Positions 7,872 through 17,107 are shown, counted from the first letter of the stretch. The stretch: 64,000 nt of DNA from Williamsia sterculiae (GCF_900156495.1 NZ_FTNT01000001.1:372001-436000), one strand, 5' to 3'. Notes: a model not told the origin generated them from the sequence alone. Made by a program: numbers and translations.

Positions 7872-9242
7872 TCAGCTCGCGGCTTTCTCCATCTCGCCCA
7901 ACGAGTCCTCCAGGTGATGGATCAGGCGTTGCAGGCTCGGTAGCGACTGTCGGCAGCCGATGATGCCGAAGTCGACTTGGTCGTTGTTGCTGACGAGGGT
8001 GATGTTGAGCGCTTGACCGTCGAGGACGATCGATGCGGGGTAGACGCCGTCGAGTCGGGACCCGTTCCAGTACAGCGGGGTCCGCGGACCCGGGACGTTG
8101 GAGATGATCACGTTGAACGGTGGTCGGGTGACGCTGACGAAGCCGGGGATGGGTGAGAAGGCCAGACCCGAGATGTTCAGTGCGGACAACGCGAGAATCT
8201 GGGTGGGGGACAGATCGCTCATCACCCGTTTGGCGGACTGGACGGACTGACGGACGGCGATCAGGCGATCGAGCGGGTCTTCGATGTCGGTGGCCAGGGA
8301 GGCGATGATCGCGCCCACCCGGTTGCCGCCCACCTCGTCGTCGTCTCTGCGCAGCGACACCGGGACCATGGTGGTGAGCGACTGGTCGGGCAGGGCGTCG
8401 AGTTCGAGCAGGTAGTCCCGTAGCGCCCCACCGCACATGGCCAGAACCACGTCGTTCATCGTCGCGCCGACCTTCGCGCCCACCGACTTGATCCGTTCCA
8501 GTTCCCAGCTCTGGGCCACGAAGCGACGGGCGCCGCCGATGGGTCCGTTCAGAATGGTCCGCGGTGCCTCGAACGGCACCGTGTACGAGTGGTCGCGGAA
8601 GGCCTGCACGGCCACTTTCGCCGACGCCGGCAGCAGACCCAGGGCGTCGCCGCCGATCGACAGGGCACCGGACGCCAGCGACAGCGGGTTGAGTGACGAT
8701 CCGCCGGATGCGCGCTTCTTCCCGGATCGGTTGGGGGTCCACGGGGCGCGGAGGTCGTCGTTGTCGGGGTCGGTGCTGAGGCTGCGTTCCAGCGTCTTGA
8801 GCGCGGACACGCCGTCGAGCAACGAGTGATGCATCTTGGTGTAGAGCGCGAAGCGCCCGTCTTCGAGTCCCTCCACCACGTGGCCCTCCCACATGGGGTG
8901 GTGGCGATCGAGCAGGGTGCCGTGCCACCGCGAGGTCAGCTGCAGCAACTCACGGATGCGGCCCGGTTGCGGAAGCGCGGAATGCCGGACGTGGTACTCG
9001 AAGTCGATGTCCTTGTCCTGGGTCCACCACAGATTGCCAAGGATGCCCACCGGGTCGGCGGGACGCGATCGGAAGCGGGTGCTGACCTCGTCCTGGTCTC
9101 GGAGACGTTGGACGATGCTGCGCACGTAGTCGGGTCCGGCTCCGTCGGGTGGGGTGAACAGTTGCAGACCACCGACGTGCATCGGATGTTCCCGGGATTC
9201 CGCGATGAGGAACATCGATTCGGTGATGGGCATGTAGTTCAC
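7872..9242 (-). CDS. WS/DGAT wax ester/triacylglycerol synthase (456 aa)
   Basis: Makes triacylglycerol or wax ester from diacylglycerol or fatty alcohol and acyl-CoA at the membrane. The catalytic HHxxxDG motif is present as HHSLLDG (residues 138-144), and the PNVPGP-like signature near the C-terminus reads ISNVPGPRTPLYW. The N-terminus MNYMPITESMFLIAE is standard. GTG at 9242 is chosen over ATG at 9233 because GGAGGT sits five bases before it. Length is normal. It is divergent from the beta-lactamase gene, with 142 bases between them. These enzymes underlie neutral-lipid storage in Mycobacteriales. Confidence 0.93.
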   Translation of the reverse strand: MNYMPITESMFLIAESREHPMHVGGLQLFTPPDGAGPDYVRSIVQRLRDQDEVSTRFRSRPADPVGILGNLWWTQDKDIDFEYHVRHSALPQPGRIRELLQLTSRWHGTLLDRHHPMWEGHVVEGLEDGRFALYTKMHHSLLDGVSALKTLERSLSTDPDNDDLRAPWTPNRSGKKRASGGSSLNPLSLASGALSIGGDALGLLPASAKVAVQAFRDHSYTVPFEAPRTILNGPIGGARRFVAQSWELERIKSVGAKVGATMNDVVLAMCGGALRDYLLELDALPDQSLTTMVPVSLRRDDDEVGGNRVGAIIASLATDIEDPLDRLIAVRQSVQSAKRVMSDLSPTQILALSALNISGLAFSPIPGFVSVTRPPFNVIISNVPGPRTPLYWNGSRLDGVYPASIVLDGQALNITLVSNNDQVDFGIIGCRQSLPSLQRLIHHLEDSLGEMEKAAS

Positions 9243-9384
9243 GTGCACCTCCGTCGGCTCGGGAGCAGACGCTCTGCGCCCGATCTCCCGCCATTGTCGG
9301 CCCGTGCGAGTTCCGGCGCGTGGTTTTGACCCAGCCGGGATGCAGATCACGGTCGGCGAGCGGCGGTCGTGACAGGGTGGGTCG

Positions 9385-10296
9385 GTGTGGAAGCGATGGC
9401 TGTCTTCTCTGGTGATCTCGGTGGCACTCGGCTCGGTGGTCGCGTGCGGTGACTCGGGTGGTGCGCAACCACCGGTGTCGACTGCGACGAGTACGTCGAA
9501 CGGCCGGTTGGAGGCGCAGATCGTCACCGCGGCCGCGCGGGTGCGAGCGGACATCGGTGTCCACGCGGTGGACCTGGCGTCGGGGGTCACCGCGGACGTC
9601 CACTCGGGCAACAGGTTCCCGATCCTGTCGATGTTCAAGGTGTATGCCGCGGCCGCGATCCTGCGCGACGCCCGGGCCGGGAAGCTGTCGTTGCAGACGC
9701 CCGTCCGCATCACGCGAGCCGACATCGTCAGCAACGCGCCCGTCACCAGTGCTCACGTGAACGGCACATTGACGATGGCGGAGATCGCCCAGGCCGCTCT
9801 GCAACACAGTGACAACACCGCGGGCAACCTGATGCTGCGGCAACTCGGTGGTCCGGCCGCGGTGAATGCTCTCGCGCGGTCGGTGGGGGACACCGACACC
9901 GATCTGGAGCGCTGGGAGACCGCGTTGAACGACGCGGTGCCGGGCGACGTTCGCGACACCACCACCCCGCGTGCGGTTGCGACGGGTTTCCGGTCGCTGC
10001 TCGCGGGAGACGGGCTACAGCAGCAGGACCGTGACACCCTTGTGGGCTGGATGCGCGGGAGCGCGACGTCGGCACAGCGGTTCCGCGCGCAACTGCCTGC
10101 CGGGTGGACGACAGCGGACAAGACCGGTTCCGGCGAGTTCGGCACCACCGACGACGGTGGTCTGTTACTCGGTCCTGGTGGTCGCCGTATCCTGCTCGTG
10201 GTGCAGACCCGTAGTGGGACAGATGATCCGAACTCCAACGGTTACGGTGACCTGGTCGCCGAGGTGGCACGGCTGGTCGCGCAGGGGTTGAGGTGA
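9385..10296 (+). CDS. Class A beta-lactamase-family lipoprotein (303 aa)
   Basis: A serine beta-lactamase-fold protein exported and lipid-anchored: signal peptide followed by a lipobox ending in Cys21 (GSVVACGDS). All class A motifs are present: S82-x-x-K85 (SMFK), SDN at 142-144, an omega-loop ExxLN (E178-TALN), and KTG at 246-248 (DKTGSGEFG). An active hydrolase is therefore expected. The GTG start at 9385 gives the complete signal peptide. Beta-lactams are the presumed substrate; some family members act on cell-wall peptides instead. Confidence 0.9.
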   Translation: MWKRWLSSLVISVALGSVVACGDSGGAQPPVSTATSTSNGRLEAQIVTAAARVRADIGVHAVDLASGVTADVHSGNRFPILSMFKVYAAAAILRDARAGKLSLQTPVRITRADIVSNAPVTSAHVNGTLTMAEIAQAALQHSDNTAGNLMLRQLGGPAAVNALARSVGDTDTDLERWETALNDAVPGDVRDTTTPRAVATGFRSLLAGDGLQQQDRDTLVGWMRGSATSAQRFRAQLPAGWTTADKTGSGEFGTTDDGGLLLGPGGRRILLVVQTRSGTDDPNSNGYGDLVAEVARLVAQGLR

Positions 10297-10342
10297 GAGA
10301 TACGATGCTGCGGATCGCCGAGTGTGCCCAATCCGTCGACCC

Positions 10343-10469
10343 GGGCCCTCGTTCACGTCGGCTGGGCCCTTGTTCACGTCGAGCGGGCCTTCGTTGACGT
10401 CGGCTGGGCCGTAGATCACGTCGAGCGGGCGGTAAATCGCCTCGACGTGGGCCCTTGTTGGTATCGGCT
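10343..10469. repeat. Six-unit 21-bp tandem repeat array
   Basis: Units begin GGGCC and carry TTCACGTCG or TTGACGTCG near the middle. Units at 10343, 10364, 10385 and 10406 are exact 21-base periods; the fifth is degenerate and the sixth starts at about 10449. Odd units end in GGCT and even units in GAGC, giving a 42-base higher-order period. Reading through them yields seven-residue repeats (ALVHVGW/ALVHVER on plus, GPADVNE/GPLDVNK on minus), but neither frame has other coding features. Confidence 0.8.
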
Positions 10470-10497
10470 GGCTGACCGGTGTCGACGCTCGCGACAA

Positions 10498-10522
10498 CTG
10501 CGGGAGATCCGATCTCCCGCAG
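10498..10522. repeat. Perfect 12-bp-arm palindrome (first of a pair)
   Basis: Arms CTGCGGGAGATC and GATCTCCCGCAG are separated by one C. It shares its outer nine-base arm almost exactly with the second palindrome 43 bases further on. The pair resembles a dispersed REP/REPIN-type element or a transcription terminator/operator pair; there is no T run. Confidence 0.75.
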
Positions 10523-10565
10523 AATTGGCGTTCCGCTGCTGATGGATGACCAGGAAGTGACCGAC

Positions 10566-10592
10566 ACTGCGGGAAATCGGACTTCCCGCAGT
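10566..10592. repeat. Second palindrome of the pair, 10-bp arms
   Basis: Arms ACTGCGGGAA and TTCCCGCAGT enclose a seven-base loop (ATCGGAC). TTTT follows on the plus strand, so this copy could act as an intrinsic terminator for transcription entering from the left. Its similarity to the first palindrome suggests a repeated element family rather than a single regulatory site. Confidence 0.7.
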
Positions 10593-10811
10593 TTTCGGGC
10601 GGCAGGCGGCCGCACGACCCGCCACCGTTCTGACCACCGCACCCGGCGGAACCGCGATCGGAGTTGGACACGTGATAAGTTCCGAGTTGGACGCTTGTCT
10701 CATGACTGTGTCCGTCCCAGGTCGGTAAACCGCCTGAGCTGCGACAACCCCGCCGTCGGGGAGGATTCGCGACCACGGGGACGCAGATGGGCATCGGGTG
10801 AGGAGCGTCGG

Positions 10812-11576
10812 TTGAACCGAAAGCTTGCCACCTCTTTCGAGGGGGTCGGCGACTTCGTCGGACTCGGTGTCAGCACCGCACGCGAGATGTTCCGGCGACC
10901 TTTCGAATTCCGCGAGACCGTGGAACAGTCCTGGGCCATCGCCCGGGTGTCGATGGTGCCCACCGTGCTGGTGGCCATCCCGTTCACCGTGCTCGTCAGC
11001 TTCACCCTGAACATTCTCTTGCGCGAGATCGGTGCACAAGACCTGTCGGGCGCGGGCGCCGCGCTCGGCACCATCACCCAGATCGGTCCGATCGTGACCG
11101 TGCTCATCGTGGCCGGCGCCGGGGCCACCGCGATCTGTGCCGACCTCGGCGCCCGTACCATCCGCGAGGAGATCGACGCCCTCGAAGTCCTGGGCATCGA
11201 CCCGGTCCACCGACTCGTCGTTCCCCGCGTCGTTGCCTCGACGGGCGTCGCGATCCTGCTCAACAGTCTGGTGTGCACCATCGGTCTGGGCGGTGGGTTC
11301 GTGTTCTCCGTCTATCTGCAGGATGTGAACCCTGGCGCGTTCATCGCCAACCTCACCCTGCTCACCGGTCTGGGCGAATTGGTCATCTCCATGGTCAAGG
11401 CCGCGCTCTTCGGACTCTTCGCCGGACTGGTCGGTTGCTATCGCGGTCTCAATGTCAAGGGCGGCGCCAAAGGTGTCGGCGACGCCGTCAACGAGACCGT
11501 CGTCTACTCCTTCATGGCCCTCTTCGTGGTCAACGTGGTGGTCACCGCCGTCGGTCTGAAAGCGACGTCCGGATGA
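10812..11576 (+). CDS. yrbEA: Mce-associated ABC permease YrbE, first subunit (254 aa)
   Basis: Integral membrane permease of an Mce lipid-import system (MlaE superfamily). Hydrophobic segments include VAIPFTVLVSFTLNILL, IGPIVTVLIVAGAGATAICADLG and VVNVVVTAVGL. The EExDALEVLGIDP motif, the conserved loop that contacts the ATPase MceG, is present. The start is TTG at 10812, preceded by GAGGAG. It overlaps yrbEB by four bases (ATGA). It is the first gene of a ten-gene operon; no MceG ATPase or regulator lies beside it, as is usual for mce loci. Confidence 0.93.
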   Translation: MNRKLATSFEGVGDFVGLGVSTAREMFRRPFEFRETVEQSWAIARVSMVPTVLVAIPFTVLVSFTLNILLREIGAQDLSGAGAALGTITQIGPIVTVLIVAGAGATAICADLGARTIREEIDALEVLGIDPVHRLVVPRVVASTGVAILLNSLVCTIGLGGGFVFSVYLQDVNPGAFIANLTLLTGLGELVISMVKAALFGLFAGLVGCYRGLNVKGGAKGVGDAVNETVVYSFMALFVVNVVVTAVGLKATSG

Positions 11577-12421
11577 GCGCCCCGGAGGCCGGCAAGCGTC
11601 CGAACAAGACGCTCTTCACCCGAGCCGGTCACGAATGGGACGCTCTCGGCGACCAGGCCTTCTTCTACTGGGACTCGCTGCTCAGCCTCCCGCGAGCGGT
11701 GCGGGCCTACAAACGCGAGACCATCCGACTGATCGCCGAGATCAGCATGGGTACCGGTGCTCTCGCGATGATCGGCGGCACCGTGGTCGTCGTCGGGTTC
11801 CTCACCCTCTTCACCGGCGGCACCATCGCCGTACAGGGCTACAGCTCACTGTCGAACATCGGCGTGGAGGCGCTGACCGGGTTCTTCTCCGCGTTCATCA
11901 ACGTCCGCATCGCCGTGCCGGTCATCTCCGGTATCGCACTGGCCGCCACCATCGGCGCCGGCGCGACAGCGCAACTCGGCGCGATGCGGGTGAGCGAGGA
12001 GATCGACGCTCTGGAGGCGATGGCCATCGCGTCCATCCCGTTCCTGGTCGGGACCCGCATCGTCGCCGGACTCATCGCCATCATCCCGCTCTACGCACTG
12101 GCCTCGCTGGCCAGCTTCCTGGCCAGCCGATTCGCCACCACCCTGTTCTACGGCCAGTCGTCGGGCGTGTACGACCACTACTTCTCGACCTTCCTGATCC
12201 CCTCCGACATCCTCTGGTCGTTCGTCCAGGCGATCGCGATGGCGGTGGCGGTCATGTTGATCCACACCTATCACGGATACAACGCATCCGGCGGTCCCGT
12301 CGGTGTCGGCATCGCCGTGGGCAACGCGGTCCGGTCGTCGTTGGTGGTCGTGGTGGTGATCACCCTGCTGCTCTCGTTGGCGATCTACGGCGTCGACGGC
12401 AACTTCAACCTCTCGGGCTGA
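11573..12421 (+). CDS. yrbEB: Mce-associated ABC permease YrbE, second subunit (282 aa)
   Basis: Second MlaE-type permease. About 60 cytoplasmic residues precede the membrane segments (GALAMIGGTVVVVGFLTLFTGG and later ones). The EEIDALEAMAIASIPFLVGTRI stretch is the ATPase-coupling motif. With YrbEA it should form the membrane core under the MceA-F hexamer. It starts inside the stop of yrbEA and ends one base before the GTG of mceA, so translation is coupled. Confidence 0.93.
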   Translation: MSAPEAGKRPNKTLFTRAGHEWDALGDQAFFYWDSLLSLPRAVRAYKRETIRLIAEISMGTGALAMIGGTVVVVGFLTLFTGGTIAVQGYSSLSNIGVEALTGFFSAFINVRIAVPVISGIALAATIGAGATAQLGAMRVSEEIDALEAMAIASIPFLVGTRIVAGLIAIIPLYALASLASFLASRFATTLFYGQSSGVYDHYFSTFLIPSDILWSFVQAIAMAVAVMLIHTYHGYNASGGPVGVGIAVGNAVRSSLVVVVVITLLLSLAIYGVDGNFNLSG

Positions 12422-12422
12422 C

Positions 12423-13610
12423 GTGGCGGCTTCCGAACGCTCCGGTGCGGCCAAGAAATCGGCCGCCGTCGCGATGGTGGCCATGATGGTCGCGGTCATC
12501 GCGGTGGCGGCGTTCCAATTCCTCGGCGCCTTCCGATCCACCGTGCCGGTCACCCTGACCGCGGACCGTGCGGGACTGGTGATGGGTCCTGACGCCAAGG
12601 TGCGGTTGCGCGGTGTGGTGGTCGGTCGGGTCGAGTCCGTCACCGCGATCAACCGAGCCGGGCATCCCCAGGTGCGGCTCGCGTTGAACATGGACTCCGG
12701 CCAACTCGCCCGGATACCCGCCAACGTGACGGCCTTCATCCGGTCCAACACGGTGTTCGGTGCCAAGGCCGTCGACCTGATGGTGCCCGGAACCCCGTCG
12801 GCGCAGTCGCTGAGAGCGGGGGCCACCATCGGTGCCGATCGCGTGGTGGTGGAGTTGAACACGTTGTACCAGCGTCTGGTCGACGTTCTCGCCGCTGTAC
12901 ACCCCGATCAGCTGAACGCCACCCTGGGTGCTGTCGACTCCGCCCTGCGCGGACGCGGTGAGCAGATCGGTCAGGGATTGTCGGACCTGTCGGCCGTGCT
13001 GCAGAAGACGAACCCACACCTCGATGCGCTGGACGCCGACATCGAGGCGGGTGCGACGGTGGCGAACACCTATGCCGACGCCGCCCCCGATCTGCTGCGT
13101 GCCGTGGACAACCTCACGGTCGTCGGCAACACCCTGCGCGACAACGCCTCCGACCTCGACGCCCTGCTGGTCAACGTCACCGGGCTGTCGAACACCGTCA
13201 ACGGGATCATCGGGCCGAAAAAGGACACGATCATCGCGGCCCTGACCGACCTGAACCCCACCGCACGCCTGCTCGGTTATCAGGCGCCCGGTCTCGGCTG
13301 CTTCCTGCGGGCCACCGCCAGCGCGTCCAACAAGGCGGCCGGGGTGTTCGGGCTGCAGTCGGGCAGTCTGCAACTCAACGCCGGTGTGCTCCCCGGTAAG
13401 GAGCCGTACCGCTACCCCGACGACCTGCCCCGCAACAACGTCGACGGCCCACCCACCTGTGAGGCCGGCCTCTCGGATCCCAGCTCGACCGAACACGTCC
13501 CCTTCTATGTCGGAGACGACGCCGCGGCGCCGTATCAACCACGCACCACCCCGAAGGCGAACCCCCAGAAATTGTTCCAACTGATGTTCGGGGGGCCTTC
13601 GAGTGGCTGA
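12423..13610 (+). CDS. mceA: Mce family protein MceA (395 aa)
   Basis: Lipid-transport subunit exposed in the periplasm. One N-terminal membrane anchor (about residues 14-36) precedes the MCE/MlaD domain, with LTADRAGLVMGPDAKVRLRGVVVGRVESV near residues 43-75. A long helical region follows, which in Mce systems forms the central needle. The family extension with GLGCFLRAT and a polar tail closes the protein. The GTG start follows the previous stop by one base. The transported lipid cannot be deduced. Confidence 0.93.
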   Translation: MAASERSGAAKKSAAVAMVAMMVAVIAVAAFQFLGAFRSTVPVTLTADRAGLVMGPDAKVRLRGVVVGRVESVTAINRAGHPQVRLALNMDSGQLARIPANVTAFIRSNTVFGAKAVDLMVPGTPSAQSLRAGATIGADRVVVELNTLYQRLVDVLAAVHPDQLNATLGAVDSALRGRGEQIGQGLSDLSAVLQKTNPHLDALDADIEAGATVANTYADAAPDLLRAVDNLTVVGNTLRDNASDLDALLVNVTGLSNTVNGIIGPKKDTIIAALTDLNPTARLLGYQAPGLGCFLRATASASNKAAGVFGLQSGSLQLNAGVLPGKEPYRYPDDLPRNNVDGPPTCEAGLSDPSSTEHVPFYVGDDAAAPYQPRTTPKANPQKLFQLMFGGPSSG

Positions 13611-14691
13611 TCCCCGAGGTGCAGCCCGCTTCACCAATCGCAGAGCACGCGTGTTCCGCGCCACCGCGATCAAACTCGGCATCTTCGCGGTCATCATGGT
13701 GTTGATCTTCGTCGGCCTGGTGGTGGTTTTCAGCCAATACCGGTCCGGGTCGACAACGCCGTACACCGCCAGGTTCACCGACGCCTCCCAACTCAAGGAG
13801 GGCAACCGGGTCCGCATCGCCGGGGTCGACGTGGGTCAGGTGACCGGGGTCGGTCTCACCGCCGACAACCAGGCCCAGATCGGTTTCGACGTGGACAGCA
13901 CCTTCCCGCTTCCGACGTCGGTGCATGCGCTCATCCGCTACGAGAACCTCACCGGTGATCGCTATCTGGAACTGCAGGAGGGCGCCGGTGACCCGAGCCG
14001 GACCCTGCCGGCCAAGTCGACCATCCCGGTGACACAGACCGAACCCGCCCTCGACCTCGACAAACTGCTCGGCGGGTTCAAGCCGCTGTTCAAGACCCTC
14101 GACGCCCAGCAGGTCAACGAGCTGTCGGCGTCGCTGATCGAGGTGTTCCAGGGACAGGGACCCGCGCTGACCCAGTTGCTGCAGAACACGGCCCAGTTCA
14201 CCGACACGCTCGCCGACCGCGATCGGCTCATCGGCGACGTCATCGACAACCTCAACGCCACGCTCGGTACGTTCCAGGCCGACAGCAGGGGACTCGATCA
14301 GTCCGTCGACCGGTTGCAACAGCTCATCACCGGTTTGTCCCGGCAACGCGGCACCGTCGGCTCGGCGCTGACGAACACCTCGCAGCTGACCACCGATCTG
14401 GCCGGGTTGCTGGTGCAGACCCGTCCGGACATCCGGAGCACCGTCACCGACACCGGCAAGGTCTCCGACGAGGTACTCAAGGGTGAGCCGTATGTGCGTG
14501 GCCTGCTCACCCGGTTGCCGGAGGACTTCCGCAAACTCAGCAACCTCGGGAGTTACGGTGCGTGGCTGCAGATCTGGCTCTGCCAGGTGAACATTTTCTT
14601 CACCGGACCGAACGGCCAGGATCTCATCTGGAGGCCCGTCGACGACAGCGGGCCCACCCAGAACCCCGGGGGCAGGTGCCGACCCCGATGA
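13603..14691 (+). CDS. mceB: Mce family protein MceB (362 aa)
   Basis: N-terminal transmembrane anchor (about residues 24-45, LGIFAVIMVLIFVGLVVVF) and MlaD domain (YTARFTDASQLKEGNRVRIAGVDVGQVTGVGL). A long helix-rich region with repeating DRDRLIGDVIDNLNATL-type segments follows. The C-terminus carries the small WLCQVN motif seen in MceB proteins. The GTG start lies within the last codons of mceA (8-base overlap) and the ATG of mceC overlaps its stop, so translation is coupled. Confidence 0.92.
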   Translation: MADPRGAARFTNRRARVFRATAIKLGIFAVIMVLIFVGLVVVFSQYRSGSTTPYTARFTDASQLKEGNRVRIAGVDVGQVTGVGLTADNQAQIGFDVDSTFPLPTSVHALIRYENLTGDRYLELQEGAGDPSRTLPAKSTIPVTQTEPALDLDKLLGGFKPLFKTLDAQQVNELSASLIEVFQGQGPALTQLLQNTAQFTDTLADRDRLIGDVIDNLNATLGTFQADSRGLDQSVDRLQQLITGLSRQRGTVGSALTNTSQLTTDLAGLLVQTRPDIRSTVTDTGKVSDEVLKGEPYVRGLLTRLPEDFRKLSNLGSYGAWLQIWLCQVNIFFTGPNGQDLIWRPVDDSGPTQNPGGRCRPR

Positions 14692-15833
14692 ATCAGGATC
14701 GCGATCTCCGTCGCAGCCGCGCCTCCACCGGTGTCATCGGTGTCATCGTCACGACCCTGGTGGTCCTCGTCGCGATGCAGATGGACAAGCTGCCCTACCT
14801 GTCGGACGGGGGCGTCTACTCGGCTCTCTTCGACGATGCCGGTGGTCTGGCCAAGGGTGACAAGGTCATCGTGTCCGGGGTGGAGGTGGGCACAGTACGC
14901 GCCATCCACCTGGCCGCCACGGATACCGGGACCAAGGCGGAGGTCGACTTCACCCTGGCTGATTCCGTGCAACTCGGTGACGATTCACAGGCCGTCATCA
15001 AGACGGCCACCGTCCTCGGTCGCCGCAACCTGACGTTGGTTCCCCGTCCCGGCGATCGGCTGCGGCCCGGCGCGACGATCCCGAATCACAACACCGTGGC
15101 ACCGTATTCGCTGATCGATGCGCTGCAGGGTGCCACCGACACCGTGGCCGACACCGACACCGGACAATTGAACACGGCGCTGAACACTTTGTCGGACTCG
15201 TTCGCGGGCACGCCGCCGCAGGTGCGCGGTGCGGTCGACGGGGTGGCACGGCTGTCCAAGGCGGTGGCCGACCGGGACACCGCACTGCGACAGCTGCTGC
15301 AACGCGCGGGATCGGTGTCCAAGGTGCTCGCCGACCGGAGTGGGCAGATCGACACGCTGGTCGACGACGCATCGTCGCTTCTCGGCGAACTCCAACTGCG
15401 CCGGTACGCCATCGCCCAGCTCATCACCGGCACCCGCGACGTGGCCGCACAGATCAGCGGCTTCATCGCCGACAACAACGCTCAGCTCACCCCGGTGTTG
15501 CAGAAACTGAACCGGGTGGTGGCGATCCTGCAGGACAACTCGGACAATCTGAAGTCGACCCTGGACCGGCTGGGGCCCTACGCGAACGTCCTGGGTGAGG
15601 CGGTGTCGAGTGGTCCGTACTTCTCGTCGCTGGTCGGTATCCCCACCTTCGGGGACTACACCTCGACGTTCCTGAAGATCATGCAGCGCAAGTACCCCGA
15701 GGCGTACCGCGCCTTCACCTACGCGTTCAACCAACAGCCGGGGGTCCTCGGTACCCGTCCCGACGCCGCACACGACCCGAACTCGTCGACCGCGGCGCCG
15801 CCACCGTCCTACCCGACCGCGGAGGGCCCGTGA
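14688..15833 (+). CDS. mceC: Mce family protein MceC (381 aa)
   Basis: Short N-terminus, one membrane segment (TGVIGVIVTTLVVLVAMQM), then the MlaD domain (YSALFDDAGGLAKGDKVIVSGVEVGTVRAIHL) and a long alpha-helical part rich in ADRDTALRQLLQRAGSVS-like heptads. A Pro/Ser-rich tail ends the protein. ATG at 14688 overlaps the mceB stop. Like its paralogues it should contribute one subunit to a heterohexameric tunnel that moves a lipid across the cell envelope. Confidence 0.92.
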   Translation: MNQDRDLRRSRASTGVIGVIVTTLVVLVAMQMDKLPYLSDGGVYSALFDDAGGLAKGDKVIVSGVEVGTVRAIHLAATDTGTKAEVDFTLADSVQLGDDSQAVIKTATVLGRRNLTLVPRPGDRLRPGATIPNHNTVAPYSLIDALQGATDTVADTDTGQLNTALNTLSDSFAGTPPQVRGAVDGVARLSKAVADRDTALRQLLQRAGSVSKVLADRSGQIDTLVDDASSLLGELQLRRYAIAQLITGTRDVAAQISGFIADNNAQLTPVLQKLNRVVAILQDNSDNLKSTLDRLGPYANVLGEAVSSGPYFSSLVGIPTFGDYTSTFLKIMQRKYPEAYRAFTYAFNQQPGVLGTRPDAAHDPNSSTAAPPPSYPTAEGP

Positions 15834-17107
15834 TGTCGATCGTGGGTGGTGTCGGACGTCGGACGTGGCAGATCGCGATCGCCCTCCTCCTGGTGGTGGC
15901 GCTCGCCGTGGCCGGATACCTGGGATTCCAGAAGGCCACCCACCGCACCTACTCCGGATACTTCAGCTCTGTCACCGGTCTCTACAGCGGTGACGCGGTA
16001 CGGGTGCTCGGCGTCGACATCGGAAAGGTGACCGCGGTGACCGCCCGACCCGGTGGGGTCAAGGTGGACATGGAGGTCGACCGGGGCACGCGTATCCCGG
16101 CGAACGCGTCGGCCATCATCGTGGCCCAGAGCCTGGTCTCCGGACGGTTCGTCCAACTCTCACCGGTCTACGCCGGCGGCCCCACCCTGGCCGCCGGTGC
16201 CGACATTCCCATGGACCGCACCGCGGTCCCCATCGAGTGGGACGACATCAAGAAGCAGCTGACCCGGCTCACCGAGGCCGTCGGGCCGCAGGGCGCCGAC
16301 CCGGGTTCGGTGAGCCGCACCGTCGACACCGCGGCGGCGAACCTGGACGGCAACGGTGGCGCAATCCGGGATTCGTTGCACCAGCTCTCCGATGTGGTGT
16401 CCACGCTGTCGAACGGCCGTGACGACCTGTTCGGCACCATCCGCAACCTGCAGAAGCTGACGGACGCGCTCTCACAGAGCCATGACCAACTCGTCGCGTT
16501 CAACGGCCGGATCGCGTCGGTCAGTCAAGTGCTCGCCGACAACAGCAGTAACCTCGACGGTGCTCTGAAGAACCTGGATTCGGCGCTCTCGGACGTCAAG
16601 TCGTTCATCGACACCAACGCCCACACGCTGACCGAGTCCGTACAGCGGTTGTCGCAGGCCACCTCGATCCTGGCGCAGAAGGACGAACAGATCCGCGGTC
16701 TGCTGCACTCCGCGCCGACGCAGCTGTCGAACTTCTACAACATCTACAACCCGCTGACCGGATCACTGTCGGGCATCTTCGGGCTCGGGATGGGCGGCAA
16801 CCTCATCGACATGCTGTGCGGGACCATGTCCGGTGACGACCGACCGGGCAACACCGCGGCCGACGTGGAGCACTGCGTGGACGTGCTCACCCCCGTACTG
16901 TCGTCGATCGCGGTGAACTACCCTCCGGTGCTGTTGAATCCGGTGACCGGGATCAACGCCCGTCCCGGTCAGATCCAGTACCAGGATCCCGATGTGCGCG
17001 CCCGCGCTCGGCAAGGTGTGGTGGACAAGGACGCCGCGACCAGATCGCAGTTCGCAGCCAACCCCGGGCTGGGTCGGCTGCTGGTGCCGTTCGGGGGGCA
17101 GGGATGA
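15833..17107 (+). CDS. mceD: Mce family protein MceD (424 aa)
   Basis: Anchor segment (IAIALLLVVALAVAGYLGF) and MlaD domain (YSGYFSSVTGLYSGDAVRVLGVDIGKVTAV), then helical repeats such as SVSQVLADNSSNLDGALKNLDSAL. The C-terminal part has two Cys residues (MLCGTMSG and VEHCVDV) typical of MceD, followed by INARPGQIQYQDP. ATG at 15833 overlaps the mceC stop (TGATG); the preceding GTG at 15830 is an alternative start adding one residue. Confidence 0.92.
   Translation: MSIVGGVGRRTWQIAIALLLVVALAVAGYLGFQKATHRTYSGYFSSVTGLYSGDAVRVLGVDIGKVTAVTARPGGVKVDMEVDRGTRIPANASAIIVAQSLVSGRFVQLSPVYAGGPTLAAGADIPMDRTAVPIEWDDIKKQLTRLTEAVGPQGADPGSVSRTVDTAAANLDGNGGAIRDSLHQLSDVVSTLSNGRDDLFGTIRNLQKLTDALSQSHDQLVAFNGRIASVSQVLADNSSNLDGALKNLDSALSDVKSFIDTNAHTLTESVQRLSQATSILAQKDEQIRGLLHSAPTQLSNFYNIYNPLTGSLSGIFGLGMGGNLIDMLCGTMSGDDRPGNTAADVEHCVDVLTPVLSSIAVNYPPVLLNPVTGINARPGQIQYQDPDVRARARQGVVDKDAATRSQFAANPGLGRLLVPFGGQG

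Larger units (their letters stand above)
10297..10811. other. 515-base non-coding island before the Mce operon
   Basis: No convincing gene is present. The region holds a 21-bp tandem array (10343-10469), two related palindromes (10498-10522 and 10566-10592) and a direct repeat GAGTTGGAC at 10661-10669 and 10684-10692, which could be an operator for the Mce operon. The operon start at 10812 has the ribosome site GAGGAG just upstream. Confidence 0.6.

Noticed and set aside
10343-10469. CRISPR array
   Set aside because: Units are contiguous 21-mers without distinct spacers and there are no cas genes.
10324-10542. Open frame through the 21-bp array with seven-residue repeats
   Set aside because: The repeat period is a multiple of three, so it is open in several frames on both strands; no ribosome site or domain supports a gene.
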